DNA from: Syntrophales bacterium
GTDB lineage: Bacteria; Desulfobacterota; Syntrophia; Syntrophales; UBA2210
Length of the DNA stretch: 64,000 nt
Assembly: GCA_023228425.1 (NCBI GenBank)
Contig: JALOBE010000009.1
Location: 1-64,000 of the forward strand
Direction: 5' to 3'
Part shown: one piece after another, positions 50,091 through 58,792 of the stretch
Numbering within the stretch: position 1 is the stretch's first letter
How the letters are laid out: every line of letters starts with the position of its first letter
Notes under the pieces: model-generated
The model's input: the letters and a program-made list of their open reading frames with translations, nothing else
Told to the model about the DNA's origin: nothing
The model's database searches: none
Translations under genes and position numbers: made by a program

Positions 50091-52685
50091 ATGAAACCAA
50101 AGATCGTCATTGCCCTTGCAGGCAACCCCAATTCGGGGAAGACAACTATATTCAATAAACTCACTGGCGCCCGACAGCACGTAGGGAATTATCCCGGCGT
50201 CACGGTCGAGCGCAAAGAAGGCTATTGCCGGTATGGCGATATGGAAATGCAAATCGTCGATCTGCCCGGGACATACAGCCTGACGGCCTATTCCACCGAG
50301 GAACTGGTAGCAAGAAATTTTCTCATTGACGAAAAACCCGATGTGGTCGTGGACATTATTGATGCCTCGAACCTCGAAAGGAACCTGTACCTTGCGGTCC
50401 AACTCATGGAACTGGGTGTGCCTCTCGTACTGGCCTTCAATATGAGCGACCAGGCCAGAGCCCAGGGCCATGAATTCGACATCGAGAAGCTTTCTAGTTA
50501 TTTCGGAGCGAGCATTGTGCAGACGGTCGGACACAAAGGCACCGGCATGAAGGAGCTTCTTGAGGCCATCGTTGCCACGGCAAAAGACGATACATCGGAA
50601 ATGAACAGGAACGATGAAAATCTTTCAGGAGTCCTTTTGTCCAAGGCGACGATTCATAGTCCATTCCGTCAAAGGCCGGTGATGGACTATGGCCGGGAGA
50701 TCGAGGAGGAAATAGCCCGGCTGGAATCGCTGATCAAGTTGAAGGTGACAGGTAAGGACAAAGATAATTTACGATGGCTGGCCCTGAAGCTACTCGAAAA
50801 CGACAAGGCGGTCCGGGCCAGGTTCGACACTCCTGAAATCAACAGCCAACTGGAGAAAAACGCGGCCCGTATCGAAAAGATACTCGGAGAACATCCGGAG
50901 ACCGCCATTGCCGGCCGCCGGTACGGGTTCATCTCCGGCGCGTGCCGGGAGGCGGTACGGTCCACCATTGAGCTGCGCCACACGATTTCGGAGAGGATCG
51001 ACGCTGTGGCAACGAACCGCCTTCTCGGCATTCCCATATTCATGGGACTGATGTACCTTGTATTCCAACTGACCTTCACACTGGGGGACCCGCCCATGAA
51101 ATGGATCGAGGAGGGATTCGGCTGGTTGGGAGCCCAGATCGTGGGTTGGTGGCCGAAAGGTTCCGAAAGCGCCCTCAAATCGCTCCTGGTGGACGGCATC
51201 ATCGGCGGCGTCGGCGGCGTCATTGTGTTTCTGCCCAACATCCTGCTCTTGTTTCTGGCCATCGCCATTTTAGAAGATTCCGGTTACATGGCGCGGGCGG
51301 CCTTCATCATGGACCGGGTGATGCACAAGATCGGGCTGCACGGAAAAAGCTTCATCCCCATGCTGATAGGATTCGGCTGCTCCGTTCCCGCGATCATGGC
51401 CACCCGGACGCTGGAAAACCGTCGTGACAGGCTCGTGACGATGCTCGTGACACCGCTCATGAGCTGCGGTGCCCGGCTGCCGATCTACGCATTGATTATC
51501 CCTGCGTTTTTCCCTCAAGTCTGGCACGCCCCCATGCTGTGGCTCATCTATGTCATCGGCATCGTCCTCGCCGTTTTAAGCGCGAAACTCCTTCGCAGCA
51601 CGATCCTCAAGGGCGAATCCGTGCCTTTCGTGATGGAACTTCCACCATACAGGATGCCCACCCTCAAGAGCGTGCTGATCCACATGTGGGAACGGGGCTG
51701 GCTCTATCTGAAAAAGGCCGGTACCATCATTCTCTGCATTTCGATTCTCCTGTGGGCCATGACGAGCTATCCGAAGAAAACCGCCTTCGACGTGGATTAC
51801 GAAGCTGAAGCGGCAAAAGCGGAAACCTCCTACCTGTCCAAGGTTCAGCAGATGAATCTCCTTTTGGGATTGCCGGGTGGCTCTCCCTTGCTGGTTCAGG
51901 CCCTTCAGGCCGAACTCGATATGGCCGCTGAGCAGGAGAAGTATCACGAGCAAGAGGCTGGTTATGCCGACGCCACCAAGAAGAAGGAAGATAATATCCT
52001 TGGTTTCACTCAAGCGCCGGGCGGTGATCAACTGTCTCATTTTCTGAAAATGAGAGACGACATTCAAAAAGCGAAAGCCGACTTCGCAGAAGCGGTATCC
52101 CGGGACGAGCTGGAAGAGGGGTCTTCTGCACACAGCAGCTTGGCCGGCGACCGGGATACCGCTCTGGAAGCTCTCCGGAGGGCCAAACCGGATGTTTATG
52201 CTGCCGTGGTCTACTACATGGACACAATAGATACTCCGTTTAAGGAAGAGAAAGCGCAGATAGAACAGGCGAAACAAGCCGAAGAGATGGCCTACTCCGT
52301 GGCCGGGCGTATCGGGCATGCCTTGGAGCCGTTTTTGAAACCCATGGGATTCGACTGGAAGATCGGAACCGCGCTGATCGGCGCCTTTGCCGCCAAAGAG
52401 GTTTTCGTTGCCCAGATGGGCATCGTTTACTCTGTCGGTGAGGCCGATGAAAAATCGGAAGCGCTGCGGGAACACTTGCGATCCCAGTATTCCCCTCTGA
52501 CAGCCTTCTGCATCATGCTCTTTTGCCTGATCAGCGCGCCCTGCATGGCGACCATTGCCGTGACGAAAAGAGAGAGCAATTCGTGGAAGTGGGCGCTCTT
52601 CCAGTTGGGAGGTCTTACGGCCTTGGCCTGTGTGCTGACCGTCATGGTCTTTCAGGCTGGCAGCCTGCTTGGGATCGGTGTCTGA
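50091..52685 (+). CDS. feoB: FeoB ferrous iron permease with large C-terminal insertion
   Basis: An 864-residue GTP-gated Fe2+ transporter. The N-terminal G domain has GNPNSGKTTIFN near residue 11, DLPGTYSL and FNMSDQ. The membrane part has the two Gate motifs, including GFGCSVPAIMATRTL. It is about 100-150 residues longer than common FeoB. The excess lies between the membrane helix ending near residue 563 (SYPKKTAF) and the helix following EPFLKPMG, and it is rich in charged residues (about 570-735, predicted helical). Such a loop would lie on one side of the membrane next to the pore. It is the third gene of the operon. Confidence 0.94.
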   Translation: MKPKIVIALAGNPNSGKTTIFNKLTGARQHVGNYPGVTVERKEGYCRYGDMEMQIVDLPGTYSLTAYSTEELVARNFLIDEKPDVVVDIIDASNLERNLYLAVQLMELGVPLVLAFNMSDQARAQGHEFDIEKLSSYFGASIVQTVGHKGTGMKELLEAIVATAKDDTSEMNRNDENLSGVLLSKATIHSPFRQRPVMDYGREIEEEIARLESLIKLKVTGKDKDNLRWLALKLLENDKAVRARFDTPEINSQLEKNAARIEKILGEHPETAIAGRRYGFISGACREAVRSTIELRHTISERIDAVATNRLLGIPIFMGLMYLVFQLTFTLGDPPMKWIEEGFGWLGAQIVGWWPKGSESALKSLLVDGIIGGVGGVIVFLPNILLLFLAIAILEDSGYMARAAFIMDRVMHKIGLHGKSFIPMLIGFGCSVPAIMATRTLENRRDRLVTMLVTPLMSCGARLPIYALIIPAFFPQVWHAPMLWLIYVIGIVLAVLSAKLLRSTILKGESVPFVMELPPYRMPTLKSVLIHMWERGWLYLKKAGTIILCISILLWAMTSYPKKTAFDVDYEAEAAKAETSYLSKVQQMNLLLGLPGGSPLLVQALQAELDMAAEQEKYHEQEAGYADATKKKEDNILGFTQAPGGDQLSHFLKMRDDIQKAKADFAEAVSRDELEEGSSAHSSLAGDRDTALEALRRAKPDVYAAVVYYMDTIDTPFKEEKAQIEQAKQAEEMAYSVAGRIGHALEPFLKPMGFDWKIGTALIGAFAAKEVFVAQMGIVYSVGEADEKSEALREHLRSQYSPLTAFCIMLFCLISAPCMATIAVTKRESNSWKWALFQLGGLTALACVLTVMVFQAGSLLGIGV

Positions 52686-52697
52686 AAAGAGGAATGC

Positions 52698-52889
52698 ATG
52701 TTTGAAACAATAATGATAGGATTGATTGTCGGTTCCGCGCTTTTATGGATCAGCGTCTCTCTGTACAGGACGTTGCGGGGAAAGAACCACTGCCAGTGCT
52801 GTGGAAATAAAAACTGCTGTACCAGCCTTGACCGGATGAAGCGTGACGGTGCAGAGGATATCCATCCAGCTACCCGGGAGAGCGGCTAA
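52698..52889 (+). CDS. FeoB-associated Cys-rich membrane protein
   Basis: A 63-residue protein: one N-terminal membrane helix (FETIMIGLIVGSALLWISVS), then CQCCGNKNCC. This matches the small FeoB-associated Cys-rich protein (FeoC-like position, different fold), which may bind iron. It starts 12 bases after feoB after GAAAAGAGGAATGC. Confidence 0.85.
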   Translation: MFETIMIGLIVGSALLWISVSLYRTLRGKNHCQCCGNKNCCTSLDRMKRDGAEDIHPATRESG

Positions 52890-53155
52890 TGAATGCACCG
52901 GAAGCAGTGAGCAACAGCATTCGGAATATTGAGACGCGGTTCAAAGAGCATGAGCGTCTTCTTGAATGCCTGCGGGAAGGGGATGAGGGAACAGTTGCAG
53001 CCTGTCTGTCTCCGGATTGCCGTCATTCGATTGTGATGAGGGAAATCCTCTTGGAGGTGATAGAAGTTCTGGAGGATTCCCGGAAGGCTTTCAAGTCGCT
53101 CCGACTTGAGGCGTTGAGAAAAAAGTTGATCCGGATATTGGCAGAAAATATCTGA
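52889..53155 (+). CDS. Small helical protein of the feo operon
   Basis: An 88-residue soluble protein, predicted mainly helical (RFKEHERLLECLREGDEGT; VMREILLEVIEVLEDSRKAF), with two cysteines and a His in CLSPDCRH. Its ATG shares one base with the stop of the Cys-rich gene (TAATG), so it is translationally coupled and the last operon gene. I do not recognise the family; a regulatory or iron-chaperone role is speculation. Confidence 0.75.
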   Translation: MNAPEAVSNSIRNIETRFKEHERLLECLREGDEGTVAACLSPDCRHSIVMREILLEVIEVLEDSRKAFKSLRLEALRKKLIRILAENI

Positions 53156-53208
53156 TCCATACGTAACCTGATCGATCCTACGGCTCGACTCCTGGAGTCG
53201 GGAAGTGA

Positions 53209-53259
53209 GGGCGTGGTGTATCGGCCTGAAAAAGGCCGTATCCGTCGCGCCCTTTTTTT
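53209..53259 (+). terminator. Terminator of the feo operon
   Basis: GGGCG (53209-53213)...ATCGGCCT-GAAA-AAGGCCGTAT...CGCGCCC (to 53252) form a long hairpin with an 8-bp core, followed by seven T. It ends the feo transcript 50 bases after the last gene. Confidence 0.9.
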
Positions 53260-53350
53260 CGCAATTCAACGCCCCGGTTTGGATCCCGAAGAAAGTTCCA
53301 TCAACACTTACAGCGAGAAAAAACAAAACGGATGAAAGGAGAAATAAACA

Positions 53351-53732
53351 ATGAAGCGAATTCAAAAGGTTTTTTATGATGATGAACAAGAGGTCTCCTG
53401 CCTCGTTGTGACGGTGGCCTTAACTGTGATGCTCGGAGCTGTTCCAGCCTTTTGGGGGAGGCCATACCTTGATAACCGACGATACTGGAACCCAGGGAAA
53501 GGGAAGGACCCAGATCGAGTTGACCGGCCAGTACGACCATGACGACGAAAAAGGTGTGAAATCCGAGAACTGGGAGGCCAAGGCGGCCCTGTCCTTTGGA
53601 CTATTCGATTCGCTGGATTTGGTCCTGGAAGTTCCCTATAACTGGGCAAGCGCCGACGCTGGCGTCAAGAGGGGAGTAAATGGTCCAGAGCCGGATATCT
53701 CGTTCCTTGCTGGCCTTGCTTTCCGGGTTTGA
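53351..53732 (+). pseudogene. Decayed outer-membrane transporter (MetA-pathway-like)
   Basis: The first frame gives a signal-peptide-like start (MKRIQKVF..., then VALTVMLGAVPAF). An extra T in the run 53450-53453 breaks the frame. In the next frame it continues GGGHTLITDDTGTQGKG, then TQIELTGQYDHDDEKGV and FGLFDSLDLVLEVPYNW, the typical start of phenol-degradation-type outer-membrane beta-barrels. After VKRGVN it jumps to the short end PDISFLAGLAFRV. The intact family is about 2-3 times longer, so a large internal part is missing as well. Confidence 0.8.
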
Positions 53733-53903
53733 TAAGATAAATCTCCAACTCATAGAAGTTTTCCCGCCACTTGCCGCGGAAAAGCTTCTATTCTCTGGGA
53801 AGCCCCTGGAACAGGAGCCAAAATGGCATGTCAGAAATTTCTAGTCTTTTAATCATTTCTACACATCACATTAGTCCAAGAAAGGGTGCATACACTCAGG
53901 TAG

Positions 53904-54345
53904 ATGTTTCTTCGCCGAAAGAAAACAAGGCCTGAGAAGAGGCATACCAGTAAACCCATTGACAGCAATTTTAGTCACATTCTTCACCTGTTTTCGAGAC
54001 GTGAGTTCTTTGAGATGGTTTATAGGATGAAGGCTGAGCGAGGGGACAAGGGATTCAGGTATTGGGAACAGTTTGTGGCCATGTTGTTTTGCCAACTCGG
54101 AGAGGCACATTCGCTGCGAGAGATTTGGGCGGATTGGCCAGTTGTTTTGGTAAAGTGAGGCATTGGGGACTCCTTACAGCGCCGAAACAATCGATGCTGT
54201 CCTATGCCGACACATACTAGCCGTGGCAATTGTACAAGAAGGTATTTTGCCGGTTCCTGGACCGATGCCGGAAACTGGATTTCGGCAGAAGACGATTCCG
54301 GTTCAGGAACCGGCTCTTCGGCTTGTATACCACGGTGATTGAACT
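53904..54345 (+). mobile_element. IS4-family (DUF4372) transposase remnant
   Basis: The first frame holds a DUF4372 start (SNFSHILHLFSRREFFEMV; YWEQFVAMLFCQLGEAHSLREI). Near 54123 the frame shifts to DLGGLASCFGKVRHWGL, then LLTAPKQSMLSYADTY, a stop, and WQLYKKVFCRFLDRC, FRFRNRLFGLYTTVIELC. The catalytic DDE core past this point is absent. So this is a broken 5' part of an IS4-type element with a frameshift, a stop and a truncation. It lies 84 bases from the end of hydE. Confidence 0.85.
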
Positions 54346-54428
54346 TTGCATCAGCCTATTAAATCGGGCGAGGTTTCAGTAGACGAAGAAAGCACCGCTC
54401 AACGTACTGCCGAAAGTACGTCTCGCGA

Positions 54429-55433
54429 TCATGGATCGGTAGAAGTGATGGGCGGATCGCATTTTTTCAGCGAGTCGCCTCTGGTGCGGTCCATGGTTCT
54501 TCCGGCGGCGTGTATCGACGCCCTCGCCGCGTCCAGCGTGATCTGCAACTTGTTGTCATAGATGGCGTAATCCAAGCGATAGCGGTCCGGCGTAAAATCG
54601 GGCATGATGACATTCGCCCCCGCCCGCAGCCCCCGAATCAGTCCGCGGTCCGGATCAGCGGTGACTAACGCCGTCGTTACAGGCATATGCGCGTTTCCGG
54701 TTGCGATCCGCACCAGGGCGAGCACCCTCAGCGTCGCCGGCACGGTTCCCCGCGGAACCGTCGCCAGGGGCGTATCGTGCTGGGGGATGAAAAGGCCCAC
54801 CGAGGCCATATCGGGAGACAGATCGTGCAGCAGAACGATATCGGCACAGAGATCGTCAACGGTCTGACCGGGAAGGCCGACAATATTCCCGGTGCCGATC
54901 TGATATCCGATACGGCGCAAAAAATCCAGGATGCGCAATCTCTGCCGCAGCGTCTGATGAGGGTGGAGGCGGCGATACAATGCCTCGTTTGCCGTTTCGT
55001 GTTTCAAGAGGTACCGATCCGCCCCGGCCGCCTTCAATGCCCGGTAATCGTCGAAGGGCCGTTCCCCGATGCTCAGCGTAACGGCCACATCGGCGCGATG
55101 CTTGATCCGCTCCACGACGCGGCAGAGCATGGACCGGGTATAGAAAAAATCGTCCCCCGACTGGAGGACAATGGTTCCGACGCCGTACGACGCGATCCGC
55201 AACGCCGTATCGACCATTTCATCCTCGTCCATCCGATACCGCACCACCGCGTCGTTGTCCCGCCGGAGACCGCAATAGAGGCAGTTGTGCACGCAATGAT
55301 TGGAAAACTCGATAATACCGCGGATATAAACGCTCTCCCCGCATTCCTTTCGCCGTATCCCGTCCGCTCTCCGGAAGAGCCTCTCATCGTCGCCGGGATT
55401 GTTGAGATAATGTAAAATTTCATCCTTCGTCAT
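54429..55433 (-). CDS. hydE: [FeFe] hydrogenase H-cluster radical SAM maturase HydE
   Basis: A 334-residue radical SAM enzyme that helps build the dithiomethylamine-bridged di-iron precursor of the H-cluster. The SAM motif is FSNHCVHNCLYCGLR (CxxxCxxC) near residue 45. SIGERPFDDYRAL and HETANEALYRRLHP are HydE-typical, and IGTGNIVGLPGQT lies in the barrel. The start MTKDEILHYLN overlaps the orphan gene by 14 bases. It is the last gene of the leftward maturation operon. Confidence 0.95.
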   Translation of the reverse strand: MTKDEILHYLNNPGDDERLFRRADGIRRKECGESVYIRGIIEFSNHCVHNCLYCGLRRDNDAVVRYRMDEDEMVDTALRIASYGVGTIVLQSGDDFFYTRSMLCRVVERIKHRADVAVTLSIGERPFDDYRALKAAGADRYLLKHETANEALYRRLHPHQTLRQRLRILDFLRRIGYQIGTGNIVGLPGQTVDDLCADIVLLHDLSPDMASVGLFIPQHDTPLATVPRGTVPATLRVLALVRIATGNAHMPVTTALVTADPDRGLIRGLRAGANVIMPDFTPDRYRLDYAIYDNKLQITLDAARASIHAAGRTMDRTRGDSLKKCDPPITSTDP

Positions 55434-55686
55434 AGAGGTCCAGAAGTGCTTTCGCTGAAGCAATGAGTCGCTCCTTTTCATCCACTACGATGTCGTTCCA
55501 CCGGCCGGACACGACGCCGTAACATCCGTTCAGTTCGATCCGCTCCGGGGGAAGGAAGGCCGGATCCTCCCGGCGTCCCCCCACATAGGACCATCTCCTG
55601 CCGAGAATCTCGACGAACCAAATGGAAACGCCGTGGCGGTCCCTCACGGCAGCCGCCAGGTCATTGAGCTTTCCGATCAATACCAT
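55420..55686 (-). CDS. Orphan small protein between hydG and hydE
   Basis: An 88-residue soluble protein (MVLIGKLNDLAAAVRDRHGV; RWSYVGGRREDPAFLPPERI; CYGVVSGRWNDIVVDEKERL). One Cys, no recognised metal motif, mixed alpha/beta pattern. The ATG lies one base after the hydG stop and the end overlaps hydE, so coupled translation with the maturases is likely. It is unrelated to the TM1266-type regulator. I do not recognise a family. A 9-codon longer frame would overlap hydG. Confidence 0.75.
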   Translation of the reverse strand: MVLIGKLNDLAAAVRDRHGVSIWFVEILGRRWSYVGGRREDPAFLPPERIELNGCYGVVSGRWNDIVVDEKERLIASAKALLDLYDEG

Positions 55687-55687
55687 T

Positions 55688-57196
55688 TTAGAAGTAGAGG
55701 TCTCGTTCCCCATCTTCGATCCTCTTGTAGTACTGAAGAAGCGTTTCGTATGCCCCGGGGATCTGTTGCTTGATCTCTTCCATTTCCTTTTTGATGATGA
55801 CCTCTCCGGCCTTCTTCGTTTCCTCGCTTGCGAAATCGTCGAGCCATTCCCGGTATGTCAACACCGCATTGAGTTTGCAGTACTTGGCCTCCGTGCCCGT
55901 TCTCAGAAGTTTCATGATGTGCTCGCCCGTCCTTCCGCAGCGGTACCCGGCGGTGCAGAACGACGTGATGAGGCCCATGCCGGCAAATTCCCGGATCACC
56001 TCGTCGAGGCTCCGGGTATCGCCGAGAATGAACTGCTGGCGCTCCGCTTCCTGTTCCGTATAGCGGTCCGAATAAGCGCCGATGCCGATCCGCGTCGATG
56101 CGTCCGTCTGCGTACAGCCCACCGGAATGATCTCTCTCCTCATCTTTGCCGATTCCCGGGCGGTTATGATCATGCCGGTATAGGGAATGGAAAGTCGTAT
56201 GATCGCGACGATCTTTTTAAAATCTCTGTCCGACACGGTGTGCTTCGTTTCATGGACGAAGGGCGTATTGGCGGCCGGCTCCAGGCGCGGAAACGACACG
56301 GTATGGGGACCGATGCCGCCGAATTGCCGTTCAAGATCGAGGGCGTGGTACAGGAGTCCCATCACCTCGAACCGCCAGTCGTAGAGGCCGAAAAGCACTC
56401 CGGTGGCCACATCGTCGACGCCCGCTTCAAGGGCCCGGTGGTGGCAGTACAGCCTCCACCGGTAATTCGACTTTATCGTCCCCTGCGGATGCACCTGCCG
56501 ATAGGTCTTGCGGTGATATGTTTCCTGGAACACCTGGAACGTTCCGACACCGACGTCGCGGAGAATCCCGAGGTCATGAATCGATATGGGGGCGATATTG
56601 ACATTGACCCGTCTGATTTGCCCGATTCCGTTCTTCGTCTTCATGGCGACGTCGTACATGGTCCGGATCGTGTCGGCGATGTAGTGTATATCCGACGACG
56701 GATGTTCCCCGTACACGGCGATGACCCGCTTATGTCCTCTGGTTCCCGCAAGGACTTCCGCCTCTTTTCTGACTTCTTCCAGGGTAAGACTTCGCCGTTT
56801 CTGCACGGTGTTTTCCCTTCGAAAGGAGCAATACAGGCAATTATTGACACAGAGATTGCTGCAGTAGACAGGGGCAAAGGTGATAATGCGATTATCGTAC
56901 ACCTTTCTCTTTATGGTGCCGGCTGTTTCATACATCTCCTGAAGGAGGTCGTCATCTTCCACATTCAGAAGCGCGGCGGCTTCATCGGGGCTCAATGTTT
57001 GCACTGCGAGGGATTTCGCAAGAATATCCCTTATCTTCCGCCGTTGGGGATTTCTGTTCTCTTCCAGTTTTTTCCATATTTCGTCATCGTCGATGAAGTC
57101 TTTTCCATTGACGAGATACCTCGCTATTTCGTCGTCCTTGATGACCCGGCTCATCCATTCTTTTTCCTTCGCGCTGTATGCCAAATCATAACTCAT
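55688..57196 (-). CDS. hydG: [FeFe] hydrogenase H-cluster radical SAM maturase HydG
   Basis: A 502-residue radical SAM lyase that makes CO and cyanide from tyrosine and delivers an Fe(CO)2CN synthon. The SAM motif is CSNLCVNNCLYCSF (CxxxCxxC) near residue 110. The auxiliary cluster site is CTAGYRCGRTG near residue 410, with two Cys spaced as in HydG. AVYGEHP and NVNIAPISIHDL are family motifs. The start overlaps hydF by 11 bases after GGAGGAAAAACCG. Full length. Confidence 0.96.
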   Translation of the reverse strand: MSYDLAYSAKEKEWMSRVIKDDEIARYLVNGKDFIDDDEIWKKLEENRNPQRRKIRDILAKSLAVQTLSPDEAAALLNVEDDDLLQEMYETAGTIKRKVYDNRIITFAPVYCSNLCVNNCLYCSFRRENTVQKRRSLTLEEVRKEAEVLAGTRGHKRVIAVYGEHPSSDIHYIADTIRTMYDVAMKTKNGIGQIRRVNVNIAPISIHDLGILRDVGVGTFQVFQETYHRKTYRQVHPQGTIKSNYRWRLYCHHRALEAGVDDVATGVLFGLYDWRFEVMGLLYHALDLERQFGGIGPHTVSFPRLEPAANTPFVHETKHTVSDRDFKKIVAIIRLSIPYTGMIITARESAKMRREIIPVGCTQTDASTRIGIGAYSDRYTEQEAERQQFILGDTRSLDEVIREFAGMGLITSFCTAGYRCGRTGEHIMKLLRTGTEAKYCKLNAVLTYREWLDDFASEETKKAGEVIIKKEMEEIKQQIPGAYETLLQYYKRIEDGERDLYF

Positions 57197-58457
57197 CGGT
57201 TTTTCCTCCCTTGGTTTTTCCCGTTTCCCTGTTGAATGCGCTCCATGCCGCAGGAAACGGCGAGAGCACCCGGCGCAACACCCCCTGCAAGAGAGATATG
57301 GCCACGCCGTAATTGGTGATCGATACGCCCGCTTCCTTTGCCTTCCTGATTCTGTTGAGCATCTCCCGCCTTGTCAGCATGCAGGCCCCGCAGTGAATGA
57401 TCAGTCTGTACCGGGAGAGATTTTCAGGGTAGTCGCGCCCGGCAAAGACGTCGATCTCAAGGTTGAATCCCTTGTACTGACGAAGCCACCTCGGTATCTT
57501 CACGCGTCCGATGTCATCCTGAAGCGGATGGTGCGAACACGCCTCTGCGATAAGAACCCTGTCTCCGGGCTCCAGGTTCTCGATGGCCGCCGCTCCCCGC
57601 ACCGCCTCAACCAGATCGCCCTTATGCCGCGCGAAAAGAATGGAGAATGTCGTGACAGGGACCGTCGCCGGCGTATCGGCGCACGTTTTCTGTACGACTT
57701 GAGAGTCGCAAACGACAATATGGGGAGACTGCTTCAAGTTGCCCAGGGCTTGGACAAGTTCCCGTTCCTTGACGATGAGCGCCATCGAATCGTTGTCCAG
57801 GGCATCCCGGACGGTTTGGACCTGGGGCAGGATGAGTCTTCCCTTCGGTGCCTCAAGATCGACGGGGACCACCAATACCGCCGTGCCTCCCGGCGGCAGG
57901 AGATCTCCGATCAGCGGCGGCGGTTCCACAAAATGATCCGCTGCGATCTGAGCAAGATGGTGTTTCAGGGGATTGACATAGTCGTCTCTCCCCGCCCGGT
58001 CATTGCTGGCGGCGAGAACCACCCGCCCTGCCTTTTCCGCAACTGAGGCAACAAATGCTTTTGTCGGTGCGTGAAGATCGATCTTGTTGATCACTGCGAT
58101 GGCGGGCACGTTCCGTTCCTTTGCCTCGGCGAGCACCTTCTCGTCATAGCCGGTCCATGTTCCGGCCTCGATCACCAGAAGAATGATATCCGCGCGATCG
58201 AAGACCTTTTGCGTTTTCTCAAGACGAAGACGGGAGAGGGATGAGATATCGTCGAGTCCCGCCGTGTCGAGAAACAGGACCGGTCCCAGCGGGAGCAGTT
58301 CCATTGCCTTTTCCACGACATCGGTGGTCGTCCCCGCCTCGGGCGAGGTAATGGCGATATCCTGGCCGATCAGAAGATTGAGCAGGCTCGATTTGCCCAC
58401 GTTCGTCCTTCCGAAAATGGCGATGTGCAGTCTATTTCCCTTCGGTGTTGTGTCCAT
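57186..58457 (-). CDS. hydF: [FeFe] hydrogenase H-cluster maturation GTPase HydF
   Basis: A 423-residue scaffold on which the di-iron subcluster is assembled. The N-terminal GTPase domain has GRTNVGKSSLLN near residue 16, DTAGLDD and NKIDLH. The C-terminal cluster domain has EACSHHPLQDDIGR and IHCGACMLTRREM (HCGAC), the expected 4Fe-4S ligands. ACAGGAATT precedes the start. Length is typical. It leads the hydF-hydG-orphan-hydE run. Confidence 0.96.
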   Translation of the reverse strand: MDTTPKGNRLHIAIFGRTNVGKSSLLNLLIGQDIAITSPEAGTTTDVVEKAMELLPLGPVLFLDTAGLDDISSLSRLRLEKTQKVFDRADIILLVIEAGTWTGYDEKVLAEAKERNVPAIAVINKIDLHAPTKAFVASVAEKAGRVVLAASNDRAGRDDYVNPLKHHLAQIAADHFVEPPPLIGDLLPPGGTAVLVVPVDLEAPKGRLILPQVQTVRDALDNDSMALIVKERELVQALGNLKQSPHIVVCDSQVVQKTCADTPATVPVTTFSILFARHKGDLVEAVRGAAAIENLEPGDRVLIAEACSHHPLQDDIGRVKIPRWLRQYKGFNLEIDVFAGRDYPENLSRYRLIIHCGACMLTRREMLNRIRKAKEAGVSITNYGVAISLLQGVLRRVLSPFPAAWSAFNRETGKTKGGKTDEL

Positions 58458-58484
58458 AATTCCTGTATCCGAGTGCCGATGCGT

Positions 58485-58651
58485 TTATCCATGCTGTTTC
58501 GCCAGCACCGATTTGACGGTTATATCCTCGATCATGCCGAGTTTCCCCGCCAGTGACCCGACATCATCCGTCGATCCGTCAACAATAACGGCGATGACAA
58601 CGACACCTCTTTCACGATAATCCCGACACATCCGACCCGTTTTTCGTCCAT
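58485..58651 (-). pseudogene. Broken TM1266-family hydrogenase regulator
   Basis: The start MDEKRVGCVGIIV is the typical first strand of the iron-only hydrogenase system regulator. In the other frame the end YRERGVVVIAVIVDGSTDDV, then GSLAGKLGMIEDITVKSVL, is its typical C-terminal half. The two halves meet at GGGATTATCGTGAAAG, where about 30 codons are missing and the frame is shifted. Family members are about 80 residues and lie next to hydrogenase maturases, as here (28 bases before hydF). The gene is probably inactive. Confidence 0.85.
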
Positions 58652-58667
58652 GAATGCCCCCGTCATT

Positions 58668-58702
58668 GAAAAACCCGGCCGCACGAATGCGGACCGGGTT
58701 TT
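58668..58702 (-). terminator. Terminator between hydrogenase and maturation genes
   Basis: Leftward: AAAACCCGG (58702-58694) and CCGGGTTTT (58678-58670) form a 9-bp stem, with an inner CCGCA/TGCGG stem and T-rich 3' side. It separates the modular hydrogenase gene from the broken regulator and hydF, so the maturases probably have another promoter or rely on read-through. Confidence 0.85.
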
Positions 58703-58792
58703 CATCACTTCTTCCCGCCCTGGGATTCAGAACATATCCCTGCCGCAGGCGTTATTGCCGGAATCGCACAACGATGTCTTTTTTCGAAAAAA

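Noticed and set aside
55420..55686. TM1266-type hydrogenase regulator
   Set aside because: Its sequence does not match that family; the true, broken member lies at 58485-58651.
55622..57235. A 537-codon + strand frame opposite hydG
   Set aside because: hydG on the - strand is unmistakable with all cluster motifs; the opposite frame has no recognisable fold.
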